Shown piece after piece: positions 1 to 7,267 of a stretch of DNA of 9,097 bases. The DNA is taken from the NCBI GenBank assembly GCA_020072905.1, contig JAIQGB010000225.1, positions 1 to 9,097 on the forward strand, read 5' to 3'. Both the position numbers and the translations under genes were made by a program. How positions within the stretch are numbered: the first letter of the stretch is position 1; each line of letters opens with the position of its first letter. Under the pieces are notes generated by a model. That model ran no database searches, was not told the origin of the DNA, and was given only the letters and a program-made list of their open reading frames with translations. The stretch is from Terriglobia bacterium (GTDB lineage Bacteria; Acidobacteriota; Terriglobia; UBA7540).

Positions 1-137
1 AAAGCCCAGTGCAGCACGAACGCTAGAATCACGCCGATGACGAAGAGAACGTTGACCTGCAGCGCAGATTGCGCCTGCGGGGAGCTTGCCCAATCTCCGA
101 GGTGAATAGCCGGCAAAGTCGGAGCCTTGGGTTGCAT
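1..137 (-). CDS. Membrane protein, N-terminal fragment (runs off left edge)
   Basis: An open frame of 45 codons runs from an ATG at 137 to the window edge without a stop. The protein starts MQPKAPTLPAIHLGDW, continues with a polar stretch, and from about residue 28 enters a hydrophobic segment (VNVLFVIGVILAFVLHWA), so it is probably a membrane protein with a short cytoplasmic N-terminus. Its ATG shares its first base with the TAA stop of the upstream bactofilin-like frame (TAATG), an arrangement typical of translationally coupled genes, and this is the main support for the start. I see no strong Shine-Dalgarno sequence. I do not recognise the family from this fragment. Confidence 0.6.
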   Translation of the reverse strand, partial: MQPKAPTLPAIHLGDWASSPQAQSALQVNVLFVIGVILAFVLHWA

Positions 138-430
138 TACGTCCGGTCTTTGGGGCCCAGGCTCGGGGCGGGGTGTTTTTCGGGCTCCGGGGCAGGCATG
201 TGGCAGGTGCCGTCGAAGTAGCCGCCCGGCTCGACGAATAGCTTAGCTGTGTAGACGTCGCCCAGGACGACCCCGGCCTTCTTGATCTCCAGCGAGTCCG
301 CGGCACGCACCGAGCCTTTCACCTTGCCGGCGATGGAGAGCGGGGTAGCAGAGTAGCGCAGAGTGTCGTTTTCAAGAGACTCTGCGGCTTGTAACCTGGC
401 GCAGGGATGGGTGCGGGCGAGGGGGCGCAC
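137..430 (-). CDS. Bactofilin-like polymer-forming protein, N-terminus uncertain
   Basis: The central part (about residues 31-77, from LSIAGKVKGSV to GGYFDGTCHMP) has the short glycine-spaced beta-rungs of the bactofilin/polymer-forming cytoskeletal family: GKVKGSV, then EIKKAGVVLGDV, then EPGGYFDGTCHM. Family members build a right-handed beta-helix that polymerises into filaments at the membrane. Only about three rungs are present, fewer than in typical bactofilins, followed by a Pro/Glu-rich tail of about 18 residues. This frame has no ATG; the listed start is a GTG at 430. An in-frame TGA upstream (near 487) blocks further extension. The neighbouring frame from a GTG at 491, preceded by GGAG at 502-505, encodes VVKKRESDKTTRRKRDMP with 15 of 17 codons ending in G or C. 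The true gene may therefore start near 491 and be shifted near 425-450. The stop overlaps the next gene's ATG. Family assignment is fairly good; gene integrity is doubtful. Confidence 0.6.
   Translation of the reverse strand: MRPLARTHPCARLQAAESLENDTLRYSATPLSIAGKVKGSVRAADSLEIKKAGVVLGDVYTAKLFVEPGGYFDGTCHMPAPEPEKHPAPSLGPKDRT
357..386. repeat. Inverted repeat 1, CGCAGAGT-N14-ACTCTGCG
   Basis: A perfect 8-bp stem, CGCAGAGT at 357-364 and ACTCTGCG at 379-386, encloses a 14-base loop. It falls inside the N-terminal part of the bactofilin-like frame, before the recognisable beta-helix rungs. There is no U-rich tail on either strand, so it does not look like an intrinsic terminator. Confidence 0.6.
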
Positions 431-916
431 AACGCGCTGGCATGTCCCGCTTGCGCCGCGTGGTCTTATCGGACTCTCTCTTCTTCACCACCTGCCGGTT
501 GCTCCGGCGGCGGGCGAGGCTTGGGGAAGAGAGAACCGCAGAGTCCGTAAAAACCGAACTCTGCGCTAATCGCTGCTGATCCCAAGGCGCGATTGCGAAG
601 AAGGAGCAGAGCCGCAGAGTTACAAACCAACCGTGCGCTACCCTGATACCCGTTGAGCCGTTCCCCCCCTCAAACCGCCGCCCAACAAGAGGGCGAAAAA
701 TCCATCGCGTCCGCGGCAAACATGCATGTAGAATCGGGGGTGCGATAGCCGGTGAAAACCCCTGTCACCCCGGCTGGGGAATTTTCGACCAGAGTTCGAG
801 GGCCATCCTCCGGCGGCAGGGGGAACTGAGCCAGGCACGCACGGCCCGGTGTTGAACCCGACAGGCGGCTCGATCCTGCTGATGGCGGCCGGCGGCCATG
901 GCAGGCCACATCTCCT
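431..916. other. Divergent intergenic region
   Basis: This stretch lies between the leftward bactofilin-like gene and the rightward cyclase operon and should hold promoters for both. If the bactofilin gene really starts at the GTG at 491, the gene-free part is 492-916. It contains three of the six GCAGAGT repeats, one inverted repeat at 537-565, and a weak AATCGC/GCGATT inverted repeat at 568-594. I see no convincing sigma-70 promoter, no tRNA and no terminator. The antisense frames crossing it have no recognisable protein features. The part from about 660 to 916 shows no repeats and nothing I can name. Confidence 0.6.
537..565. repeat. Inverted repeat 2, CGCAGAGT-N13-ACTCTGCG
   Basis: The same 8-bp stem as the repeat at 357-386 appears again: CGCAGAGT at 537-544 and ACTCTGCG at 558-565, with an unrelated 13-base loop. 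An identical stem with a different loop means the arms, not the loop, are conserved. It lies upstream of the leftward gene, where an operator or leader structure could act. A terminator role is unlikely because no T-run follows. Confidence 0.6.
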
Positions 917-2563
917 ATGGCCAGATTCCTGATCACGGACCCCGCGGGGCAGAACCAGATTTTCGAAATTACCGCCACGACGGTGAACATCGGCCGCGCC
1001 GAATCGAATGACCTGGTGCTCAACCATCCCAGTGTCAGCCGCCATCATGCCCGACTGGCGGTGCTGCCGGGCGATACCACCCTGATCAATGATCTCGGCA
1101 GCTTGAACGGAACGTTCGTGAACGGCCAGCAGGTTCACGAGCACCTGTTGACCGACCAAGACAAGATCTACCTCGGCATGTACGAACTGAAGTACGACCT
1201 GGCGAAGGGCGAAGCGATCCATGTGGAGACCGGCTCGCGTATCGCCGCAGAGGTCAGCACCCATCTCGTGACCCCGGAAAATCTCTCCACGGCCTTGCGG
1301 GCGCAAGTCGAAGAAGGGGCGCCGCCCGGGGAGGCCGTGTACGACCAACTCCGCAACCTGGAGAAGGAAAACAAACTGCTCAAGCTGCTCCTAGGCGTGG
1401 GCAAGACGCTCTCCTCCGTGCTGACGAAGGAAGAAGTGATGCAGCGCGTGATGGAATTGGTGTTCCAAATGGAGAACGTCGAGCGCGGTTTCGTGATGCT
1501 GAGCGACCCCAAGAAGGGGTTCAAGCCCGCCGTGCTGCTTTACAAGGACGAGCGACTGAAGCGCGAGGCGCGCGGTGTGGTGCTGAGCAAGACGCTCATC
1601 GAGCGCGTCACCACCGAACGCCTTCCTCTCCTCATTCACGACGTCGCCGGGGATGAGCGGTTCTCGGCGAGTGAGAGCCTGCGCATGTCCGGCATTCGCT
1701 CCGCGATGTGCGCGCCGCTCATTTACAAGGACAAGGTCTTCGGCCTGTTCTACGTGGATTGCCTCACCAAGCCCTACGCCTTCTCCAAAGAGGAGCTGAG
1801 CATCTTCTCGGTGGTCGCCGCCGAAGCCGCCATCAGTTTTGACAACGCGCAGTCCCACGAGGAGCTGGCCCTGCGCGTCGTCGAGCGCAAAGCCCTCGAG
1901 CGGTTCCTCAGCTCCGCCATCGTGGAGAGGATCCTGGCCAGTCCGGACCAGATCCATCTGGGGGGCGAAAACCAGGAGGCCACCATTCTGTTCTCCGACA
2001 TCCGCGGCTTCACGCGCATGGCGGAGAAGATGGAACCTCAGAAGGTGGTCGAGCTCCTCAACGAGTACTTCACGGAGATGACGGACCTCATCTTCGAAAA
2101 CGGCGGGACGTTGGATAAATACCTCGGCGACGGCATCATGGCCGTGTTCGGCGCTCCAATCGCCCGGCCGGATGACGCCCTGCGCTCGGCCAAGACCGCC
2201 ACGGAGATGCAGCGCGCCATGGTGCGGCTGAACGAGGACTGGCAGGCCCGCGGCCAGCCCGCCATGCAGGCTGGGATCGGCATCAATACGGGGCCGGTGA
2301 CCGCGGGCAACATCGGCTCCACGAAGCGTATGGACTACACGGTGATCGGTGATGCCGTCAATCTCGCCTCGCGGCTGTGTGCCAAAGCGGCGGGGGGTCA
2401 GATCGTGGTCTCCGAGTCGAGCTACCGCCTCCTGGCCGGCGAGATGCCTGCCCGCAAGTTGGACCCGATGCTCGTCAAGGGCAAAGCCGCGCCCGTGGAG
2501 GTCTACGAAATCGTTTGGGAGGAAAGCTCCTCCCCGCCCGCCGAGGTGGACGCGGCCATCTGA
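917..2563 (+). CDS. FHA-GAF class III adenylate cyclase
   Basis: The 548-residue protein has three modules. Residues about 1-95 are an FHA domain with the phosphothreonine-binding residues in place (G26-R27, S41-R42-H43-H44, N64-G65 in GSLNGTF). A short charged helix at 140-158 leads into a GAF domain at about 160-312, whose ligand is unknown. Residues about 350-533 are a class III nucleotidyl cyclase domain. Metal-binding D361 (LFSDIRGFT) and D405 (KYLGDG), adenine-selecting K401, and transition-state N482 and R486 (VNLASRL) are all present. The second purine-selecting position is T475 (DYTVIGDAVN), a Lys/Thr pair as in class IIIb adenylate cyclases, so cAMP from ATP is the expected product. 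No transmembrane segment is seen, so it is probably cytoplasmic. The FHA domain begins right at the ATG and no in-frame start lies nearby upstream, which fixes the start although no clear Shine-Dalgarno is visible. It is the first gene of the rightward cluster. Confidence 0.93.
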   Translation: MARFLITDPAGQNQIFEITATTVNIGRAESNDLVLNHPSVSRHHARLAVLPGDTTLINDLGSLNGTFVNGQQVHEHLLTDQDKIYLGMYELKYDLAKGEAIHVETGSRIAAEVSTHLVTPENLSTALRAQVEEGAPPGEAVYDQLRNLEKENKLLKLLLGVGKTLSSVLTKEEVMQRVMELVFQMENVERGFVMLSDPKKGFKPAVLLYKDERLKREARGVVLSKTLIERVTTERLPLLIHDVAGDERFSASESLRMSGIRSAMCAPLIYKDKVFGLFYVDCLTKPYAFSKEELSIFSVVAAEAAISFDNAQSHEELALRVVERKALERFLSSAIVERILASPDQIHLGGENQEATILFSDIRGFTRMAEKMEPQKVVELLNEYFTEMTDLIFENGGTLDKYLGDGIMAVFGAPIARPDDALRSAKTATEMQRAMVRLNEDWQARGQPAMQAGIGINTGPVTAGNIGSTKRMDYTVIGDAVNLASRLCAKAAGGQIVVSESSYRLLAGEMPARKLDPMLVKGKAAPVEVYEIVWEESSSPPAEVDAAI

Positions 2564-2602
2564 TTTCGAACCGTGCGCGGCGGCGCCGACATTCCAACAC
2601 CC

Positions 2603-4072
2603 ATGGCGTCCTCAGCAGCCAATCTCCCCAGCCCGGCCCGATGGATGCTGGCCCTGTGCCTCGTGACCGGATTCTGGATCGCGCCGTCATTCGCTCCCGC
2701 CGCGCAGAAAGACCAGAAGGGGGAAATCGAGCTCCCTTCGGAACTGCGCGGAGCCAAGATCTATCGCTTTCCGGAAGAAACCAAACCCGGTGTGCCAGCC
2801 CCAGACCCCGTTATTTACAGGAGTTTTTCCTTTGACGGCATCAACCTCGAACGGCTGGCGCTCAAACTCTCGCTCAGCATCCGGCCGGTGGACCGCGCGG
2901 CCACGGTCCGCAAGATCTATTTTCAGGACATCCGCGCCAACGGCGTCCCAGTCCACCTCGAAACTTTCGACCAGGAATTCAAGCTCTCCAAGAAGGAACC
3001 GGCGGATTTGCCGGCGCCGCTCCAATGCACCATCGTCTTTGCGGAAGTCGAATCACTCAAACCCATCCAAGAGATCGTGAATCAGGATAAGATCCGAATC
3101 ACGGGGCAGAGCTTTATCGAAGTCAAATTGAATCCCCTCGAGAAGCTCGCCCTGCGGACGAAGCGCGTCGTTCTGCCGGTCAATGTCAACCAGGAAGTTC
3201 CTCTGCAGATGTTTTCCGGCAACCCCCTTCTGCGAATGGCCGCTTTGAAGGTCCTCGACACACTCGCCGATCCATCGAGCAGCGCGGCGATCGCACTCGC
3301 CAAGGAACACCTGGCGCGAATCACCCAGGACCGCACGCTCGACTCGCAAGCGCGCCAGTCCCTCTTCCTGATTCACAGTGAGTACGTTCTGCGCGACCCG
3401 CAGAGCGGCGCCAGCGAGAAATTCGGACAGTCCGGGACGGGGTTTGTCATCAGCGCGGAGGGCAAACTCCTGACCGCCAAGCGCGTTCTCGAGCCGTGGA
3501 AGTTCGATCCCCAGATCGTTCTCCTGATGACCCGCGATCACCTGGAACTCGACGCGAAGACCATCCGCCTCATCGCCTGGCCTGCCGACGCGACGGTGCT
3601 GGCAGCGGACGGCAGCGCGGAGCCGCAATCCGCCTTCGACTCCGAAAAACAGACCCTCCGCGTGCTGGCGACGGCACCGGACCGCATGGAGAATCTGGAC
3701 TACCAGGACCCGGACTCCGGAGAGAAGACGGAACTCCGTCTCGACGCGGGAGGTGAGAACGACGTCGCCGTGCTCCAACTCACCGGTGAGAGTTTCCAGC
3801 CCTTAACACCGGCGGCCCCCGGTGAGGAGCTTCCACCCGACGCCAAGACCGCTCTCTACAGCTTTCCCTACGGTCTCAGCCGGCCGCAGGCAGTGCCGAG
3901 CCTTTTCTGGGTGAAGGCGAATGTCGAAGGAAATGCGCTCAGCATTGACCGCGCGCTCAATCCGGGAGAATCGGGCGCGCCTCTCCTCACGCCGGAAGGT
4001 AAAGTCGTGGGCCTTTGCAGCGACGCGAGGGCGTGCGTGCCCATCGCGGTGGCCAGCAAACTGATCCCCTGA
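2603..4072 (+). CDS. Exported trypsin-like protein lacking the catalytic His (probable pseudoprotease)
   Basis: This 489-residue protein begins 39 bp after the cyclase. Residues about 15-34 (MLALCLVTGFWIAPSFAPAA) form a signal peptide, giving export to the periplasm or surface. I chose the ATG at 2603; an in-frame ATG at 2645 and a GTG at 2573 are alternatives, and none has a clear ribosome site. Residues about 50-210 are an uncharacterised, probably beta-rich region, followed by a helical stretch at 210-270. From about 278 the chymotrypsin-like fold is recognisable: GTGFVISAEGKLLTAKRV, ENDVAVLQL with D387, and NPGESGAPLL with S457. In HtrA-like relatives the first motif reads LTNxHV; here R294 (CGC) replaces the histidine, one base away from CAC. 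Asp and Ser are kept. It is therefore probably a binding or regulatory protein rather than an active protease. The stop overlaps the next ATG (TGATG). Confidence 0.82.
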   Translation: MASSAANLPSPARWMLALCLVTGFWIAPSFAPAAQKDQKGEIELPSELRGAKIYRFPEETKPGVPAPDPVIYRSFSFDGINLERLALKLSLSIRPVDRAATVRKIYFQDIRANGVPVHLETFDQEFKLSKKEPADLPAPLQCTIVFAEVESLKPIQEIVNQDKIRITGQSFIEVKLNPLEKLALRTKRVVLPVNVNQEVPLQMFSGNPLLRMAALKVLDTLADPSSSAAIALAKEHLARITQDRTLDSQARQSLFLIHSEYVLRDPQSGASEKFGQSGTGFVISAEGKLLTAKRVLEPWKFDPQIVLLMTRDHLELDAKTIRLIAWPADATVLAADGSAEPQSAFDSEKQTLRVLATAPDRMENLDYQDPDSGEKTELRLDAGGENDVAVLQLTGESFQPLTPAAPGEELPPDAKTALYSFPYGLSRPQAVPSLFWVKANVEGNALSIDRALNPGESGAPLLTPEGKVVGLCSDARACVPIAVASKLIP

Positions 4073-6039
4073 TGCCCCTGTCTCGCCATTCCCGCCACCT
4101 GTCCCTGCTCATTCTGCTGGGAACTATGCTCACCGGCGTCTTGCCTGGAAGCGCGGGAGCCCAAGAGGAAGCGGCGAAGACGCTCGGCGAAACTCTCGCC
4201 CGGACCGGTGTCTTCTTCCGCGCGGATGCGCCTTACGTGCTGCGCAACGCCGCGGACCCCTACCTGCCGGTCTATCTCGAAATCATCAACGGCGTCGAGG
4301 GGACCGGGCGCAGCGTGCTGAAGAGAGCGGCACCGTATATCCACCGCGACCCGCTGAAGCTGGAAGGTGTCAACATCTACGCCAAGCCACCGGGCCGGCA
4401 GCGGGATTTCGCCTCACAGCCCTTGCTTCTCGGAGAGAGCCGGGAGTTTTCCCTTGACGCCCGAACCAACGGCGAGCCGCTTCTGGTCGAAACGCGGCTG
4501 AAAAAGATCCTGCAGGTTCCGCTGTCGCTGCTGGGGGACTACCTCCGCAAAAACTTCCTGGGGGGCGCGCCGGACGTCGTTGACTTGTGGGTGGCGTTTC
4601 GCGTGACGGGCTGGCCGAGTCAGGATACGTATCTGCGCGTGCGCCTGAATGCGCCACCGCTGCCGCGCCTTCCCAACTGGTACCGCGGGGATATGCACTA
4701 TCACACCGCCTACACGGACAATCCCGCGGAGCGCGGCCACCCGCTCCCCGTCACCAAGCAGGCGGCGATCCAAACGGGACTCGACTGGGTTGTTCTCGCC
4801 GATCATTCCACCGAACTCGATCCGGAACGCTATGCCGAAGCGTTGCGTGAGGTTGCGGCGCTGCGCGATGGGCAATTCATGTTCATTCGTGGCGAGGAAT
4901 TGACGTTGGTCTCGGCGAAGGAAGGCCTGCTGGGCACGGTGCATCTTGTGGCGCTCCCCCCGCCCGACGACCCGGACCGGGGCGTCGCCCAGGCCGACTC
5001 CGATTCCCTCCTGATGACAGGCGATGGGTCCCTGGCATCTCCCGCCATGCCCCTCAAAGAAGCGCTTGCCGATATCAATGCCGCGGGGGCGTTCGCCTAC
5101 GCCGCGCACCCCTTCGATCCGATCAGCCCGCTGCTGCGCGGCGGAAGCTGGGATCTCGATCTCGATTTCCTGGCGGCGGGCGGGAAGCAGCTTCAACCGG
5201 GTTTGGTCGGCCTGGAACCTTGGAACCGCGCCACGCGAGTTACGGCGGACGACGCACACGATCCCTACTGCCTTCGCAGGGACGCCGACCCAAACGCCTG
5301 CTTCCGGCCCGACGCGGACGCCGACCAGTACGCACGCCTGGAGCGGGGAATTGAACTCGGCTGGCGGCCGCTGCTGCTGAAAGGACTCGCCGCCGCTGAG
5401 CCTGGCGCGACCGCTCCCGCGTTCAAAGCGTTTCTGGCCGCGAGCTCCGACGCGCACGGCGATTTCAATTATGAGGCCACGATGGACGCGGTGGATTTCT
5501 CCAAGCCCTCGCGGGGCATCAGCGGCTATGCCGAGGACAACGCGCTGGGGAAGATCGCGACGGTTGTCCACTGCCCTGCCGGCATGGGGCGACGCGGCGA
5601 GAACGTTCTGCGGGCACTGCGCGAGGGCCACAGCATAGCGAGTAACGGGCCGCTGTTGATCGCCGGCTTTGACACAAACTCCAACTCCAGCCTGGACGAC
5701 CCGGAAGACGTTGTGGTGGGCGGCGAGATTTCCGCCCGCCCCGAGGGCTTTCCGCCTCTGCAGCTTCAGTGGTCAAGCAGCAAGGAATTCGGGCCCTTCA
5801 CCTCGATCCGATTGATCGTGGGCAGCGCGAAGGGCGAATCTTCCCCGGTAGAAGTGCCGCTCCCGGCCGGCATGGAATTCGCCAGTGCCGGCCTTCATCC
5901 CGTGGACCTTCGTCCTTACCTCCAGGACGGGGCGGGTTCGTGGATGTATGTCCGTCTGGAAGCCCGGACTCGAAATGGCGCCGGAGAGGAATTTCGCTGT
6001 TATACTAACCCGGTTTGGGTGCGCAGCCGAGAACAGTAG
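4072..6039 (+). CDS. Exported PHP-domain metallohydrolase (CehA/McbA-like)
   Basis: The 655-residue protein has a signal peptide (SLLILLGTMLTGVLPGSAGA, ending near residue 30). An N-terminal region to about residue 190 has no assigned function. The PHP domain follows: H209 and H211 (GDMHYHTAYTDN), H245 (LADHS), E275-E276 (RGEELT), H291 (TVHLVAL), H346 (YAAHPFD), and D460 with H462 (SSDAHGD). These are the usual metal-ligand positions of PHP hydrolases, so a di- or tri-metal phosphoesterase or amide/ester hydrolase activity is likely; the substrate cannot be read from sequence. An insertion between H346 and D460 has two cysteines (YCLRRDADPNACF) that could form a disulfide. Near the C-terminus DTNSNSSLDDPED resembles a calcium-binding loop, followed by a beta-rich domain. 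The ATG at 4072 shares a base with the upstream stop, which fixes the start and indicates coupling with the pseudoprotease. Confidence 0.88.
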   Translation: MPLSRHSRHLSLLILLGTMLTGVLPGSAGAQEEAAKTLGETLARTGVFFRADAPYVLRNAADPYLPVYLEIINGVEGTGRSVLKRAAPYIHRDPLKLEGVNIYAKPPGRQRDFASQPLLLGESREFSLDARTNGEPLLVETRLKKILQVPLSLLGDYLRKNFLGGAPDVVDLWVAFRVTGWPSQDTYLRVRLNAPPLPRLPNWYRGDMHYHTAYTDNPAERGHPLPVTKQAAIQTGLDWVVLADHSTELDPERYAEALREVAALRDGQFMFIRGEELTLVSAKEGLLGTVHLVALPPPDDPDRGVAQADSDSLLMTGDGSLASPAMPLKEALADINAAGAFAYAAHPFDPISPLLRGGSWDLDLDFLAAGGKQLQPGLVGLEPWNRATRVTADDAHDPYCLRRDADPNACFRPDADADQYARLERGIELGWRPLLLKGLAAAEPGATAPAFKAFLAASSDAHGDFNYEATMDAVDFSKPSRGISGYAEDNALGKIATVVHCPAGMGRRGENVLRALREGHSIASNGPLLIAGFDTNSNSSLDDPEDVVVGGEISARPEGFPPLQLQWSSSKEFGPFTSIRLIVGSAKGESSPVEVPLPAGMEFASAGLHPVDLRPYLQDGAGSWMYVRLEARTRNGAGEEFRCYTNPVWVRSREQ

Positions 6040-6066
6040 TCACAGCCTTCCGCCCAGTCCACAGAT

Positions 6067-6072
6067 TAAGGA
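6067..6072 (+). promoter_or_regulatory. Ribosome binding site deciding the start at 6080
   Basis: TAAGGA lies 7 bases before ATG 6080. It supports the start MANEASEQG over an in-frame upstream extension to 5885, which would overlap the hydrolase gene by 155 bp and has no zinc-ribbon or other recognisable sequence. Confidence 0.7.
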
Positions 6073-6079
6073 CACCGCC

Positions 6080-7267
6080 ATGGCCAACGAGGCAAGCGAA
6101 CAAGGAACCATTCGATACACGCGCTGTCCCGCGTGCGGAGCGCCGAATCCTGCCACCTCCGCCGCGTGCGCGCGCTGCGGCAAGCCCATGCCGGGAAAAC
6201 CGGCCCAGGCAGCGGCGCCTCCTTCGGCTGCCACACCAGCGTCAGTAACCTGTCCGCGCTGCCGCAAGACTCTGCCCGCAGGCAGCAGGTTCTGCGGATT
6301 CTGCGGGGCTCCGCTCAGCGCGCCTCCGCCGGCGGTTTCCAAGCCCCCCGACCAGCAGCAAGCGCCCACGCATCCTCTGCAGGCGGTCCAAGCAAAGATG
6401 TCGCGGCCCTTTCCCAAGCCCGTGGCCCCTGCTCCATTGCCTCCACCGCCCCCCCGGCCCGCGGTCGCCAAGCTGCCAGCGCCTGTTCCCCCTCCGACTC
6501 CCAAGGCTGCACCACCGCCGCCGCCCCCACCCCCTCCGTCTGCCTCGCCCCTGCCCGTCGAGGAACCGCCCGTCGGCGAAGGGACTCAGATGTTCAGGGG
6601 CCTGCATGCGCCGACGATCGAGGCCAGCCTCGTTGAGATCAAGCAGGACGGTTCGACCGGGAAATCCATCCGCATCACCAGAGAAACCGTCATCGGCCGC
6701 AGCGATTGCGACATCATTTACAGCTCCGACATGCTGCTTTCGCCCCGCCACGCAGCACTCGCCCTGCGCGGAGAGAGGCTTCATCTTCGCGACCTAGGCA
6801 GCCAGAACGGCACCTTCCTCAAGCAGCGGCAAGACACCGATCTCGCACCCGGCGATGTCTTTCTGATTGGCCGCGAGCTCTTCCGGTTCAACGTCGAGGC
6901 GGGCGAAGACAACCCGGCGGCGACCGAAGGGACCCGCATGATGATGGGAATGCCGAGTCTCGAGCCTGCCCCTGTCTCCGCCAAGCTGGAACGGATCCAG
7001 CTGAACGGTAGCCTGATCGAAACGTTCAAGCTGGAGAAGCCCGAGACTACGCTCGGCCGCACCAAGGGAGATCTGGTTTTCAAGAACGATCCCTACATGT
7101 CGGGGACCCACGCCCGCATCCTGGCCCAACCCGGACGCTTCATCCTGCAGGACCTGAAGAGCCGAAACGGCGTCTATCGGCGCCTCCGCACGGAGGTTGA
7201 ACTTCAGAACGGCGACGAGTTCTTCCTGGGTGAGCAGATCTTCCGCGTTGCCCTAAAGATCAGCTGA
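6080..7267 (+). CDS. Double zinc-ribbon, twin FHA-domain protein
   Basis: The 395-residue protein starts with two zinc ribbons: C16-C19...C30-C33 (CPACG/CARCG) and C58-C61...C72-C75 (CPRC/CGFCG). A linker at about 80-165 is strongly proline-rich, with a run of nine prolines near 145-153. FHA domain 1 spans about 181-272 with G206-R207, S221/R223-H224 and N243-G244. FHA domain 2 spans about 301-393 with G326-R327, S341/H344 and N363-G364. Both keep the phosphothreonine-binding residues. No transmembrane segment or signal peptide is seen, so it is probably a cytoplasmic adaptor that binds phosphorylated partners. A repeated motif, GEGTQMFRG (166-174) and TEGTRMMMG (282-290), sits just before each FHA domain and may be phosphorylated. 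It begins 40 bp after the hydrolase and is probably the last gene of the operon. Its target is unknown. Confidence 0.9.
   Translation: MANEASEQGTIRYTRCPACGAPNPATSAACARCGKPMPGKPAQAAAPPSAATPASVTCPRCRKTLPAGSRFCGFCGAPLSAPPPAVSKPPDQQQAPTHPLQAVQAKMSRPFPKPVAPAPLPPPPPRPAVAKLPAPVPPPTPKAAPPPPPPPPPSASPLPVEEPPVGEGTQMFRGLHAPTIEASLVEIKQDGSTGKSIRITRETVIGRSDCDIIYSSDMLLSPRHAALALRGERLHLRDLGSQNGTFLKQRQDTDLAPGDVFLIGRELFRFNVEAGEDNPAATEGTRMMMGMPSLEPAPVSAKLERIQLNGSLIETFKLEKPETTLGRTKGDLVFKNDPYMSGTHARILAQPGRFILQDLKSRNGVYRRLRTEVELQNGDEFFLGEQIFRVALKIS

Larger units (their letters stand above)
348..620. repeat. Cluster of GCAGAGT / ACTCTGC repeats
   Basis: The 7-mer GCAGAGT or its complement occurs at 348-354, 358-364, 379-385, 538-544, 558-564 and 614-620, six times in about 270 bp, whereas chance would give far fewer than one. 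Five of the six copies extend to CGCAGAGT/ACTCTGCG. A second shared 7-mer, GTTACAA, lies next to two of them in opposite orientation (complement at 389-395, direct at 619-625). The cluster spans the 5' part of the bactofilin-like frame and the intergenic region. It could be a dispersed intergenic repeat family or regulator binding sites; I cannot tell which. Confidence 0.7.

Noticed and set aside
729..734. TAGAAT as a -10 box upstream of the cyclase
   Set aside because: There is no acceptable -35 at the right distance (cgcgtc there) and it lies about 180 bp upstream; too weak to call.
638..1348. Minus-strand open frame of 236 codons over the intergenic region and cyclase start
   Set aside because: Most of it is antisense to the FHA domain of the cyclase, and the translation shows no domain or plausible secondary structure.
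3053..3778. Minus-strand open frame of 241 codons opposite the pseudoprotease gene
   Set aside because: It is antisense to the protease motifs and has no recognisable features.
4414..5631. Long minus-strand open frame of 405 codons opposite the PHP hydrolase gene
   Set aside because: It is antisense to a gene with clear metal-ligand motifs, has no recognisable domain, and is Arg/Gly/Val-rich as expected for the complement of GC-rich coding sequence.
6480..6545. Cytosine/CCG-rich tract as a DNA repeat element
   Set aside because: It is explained by the proline codons of the linker in the zinc-ribbon FHA protein.
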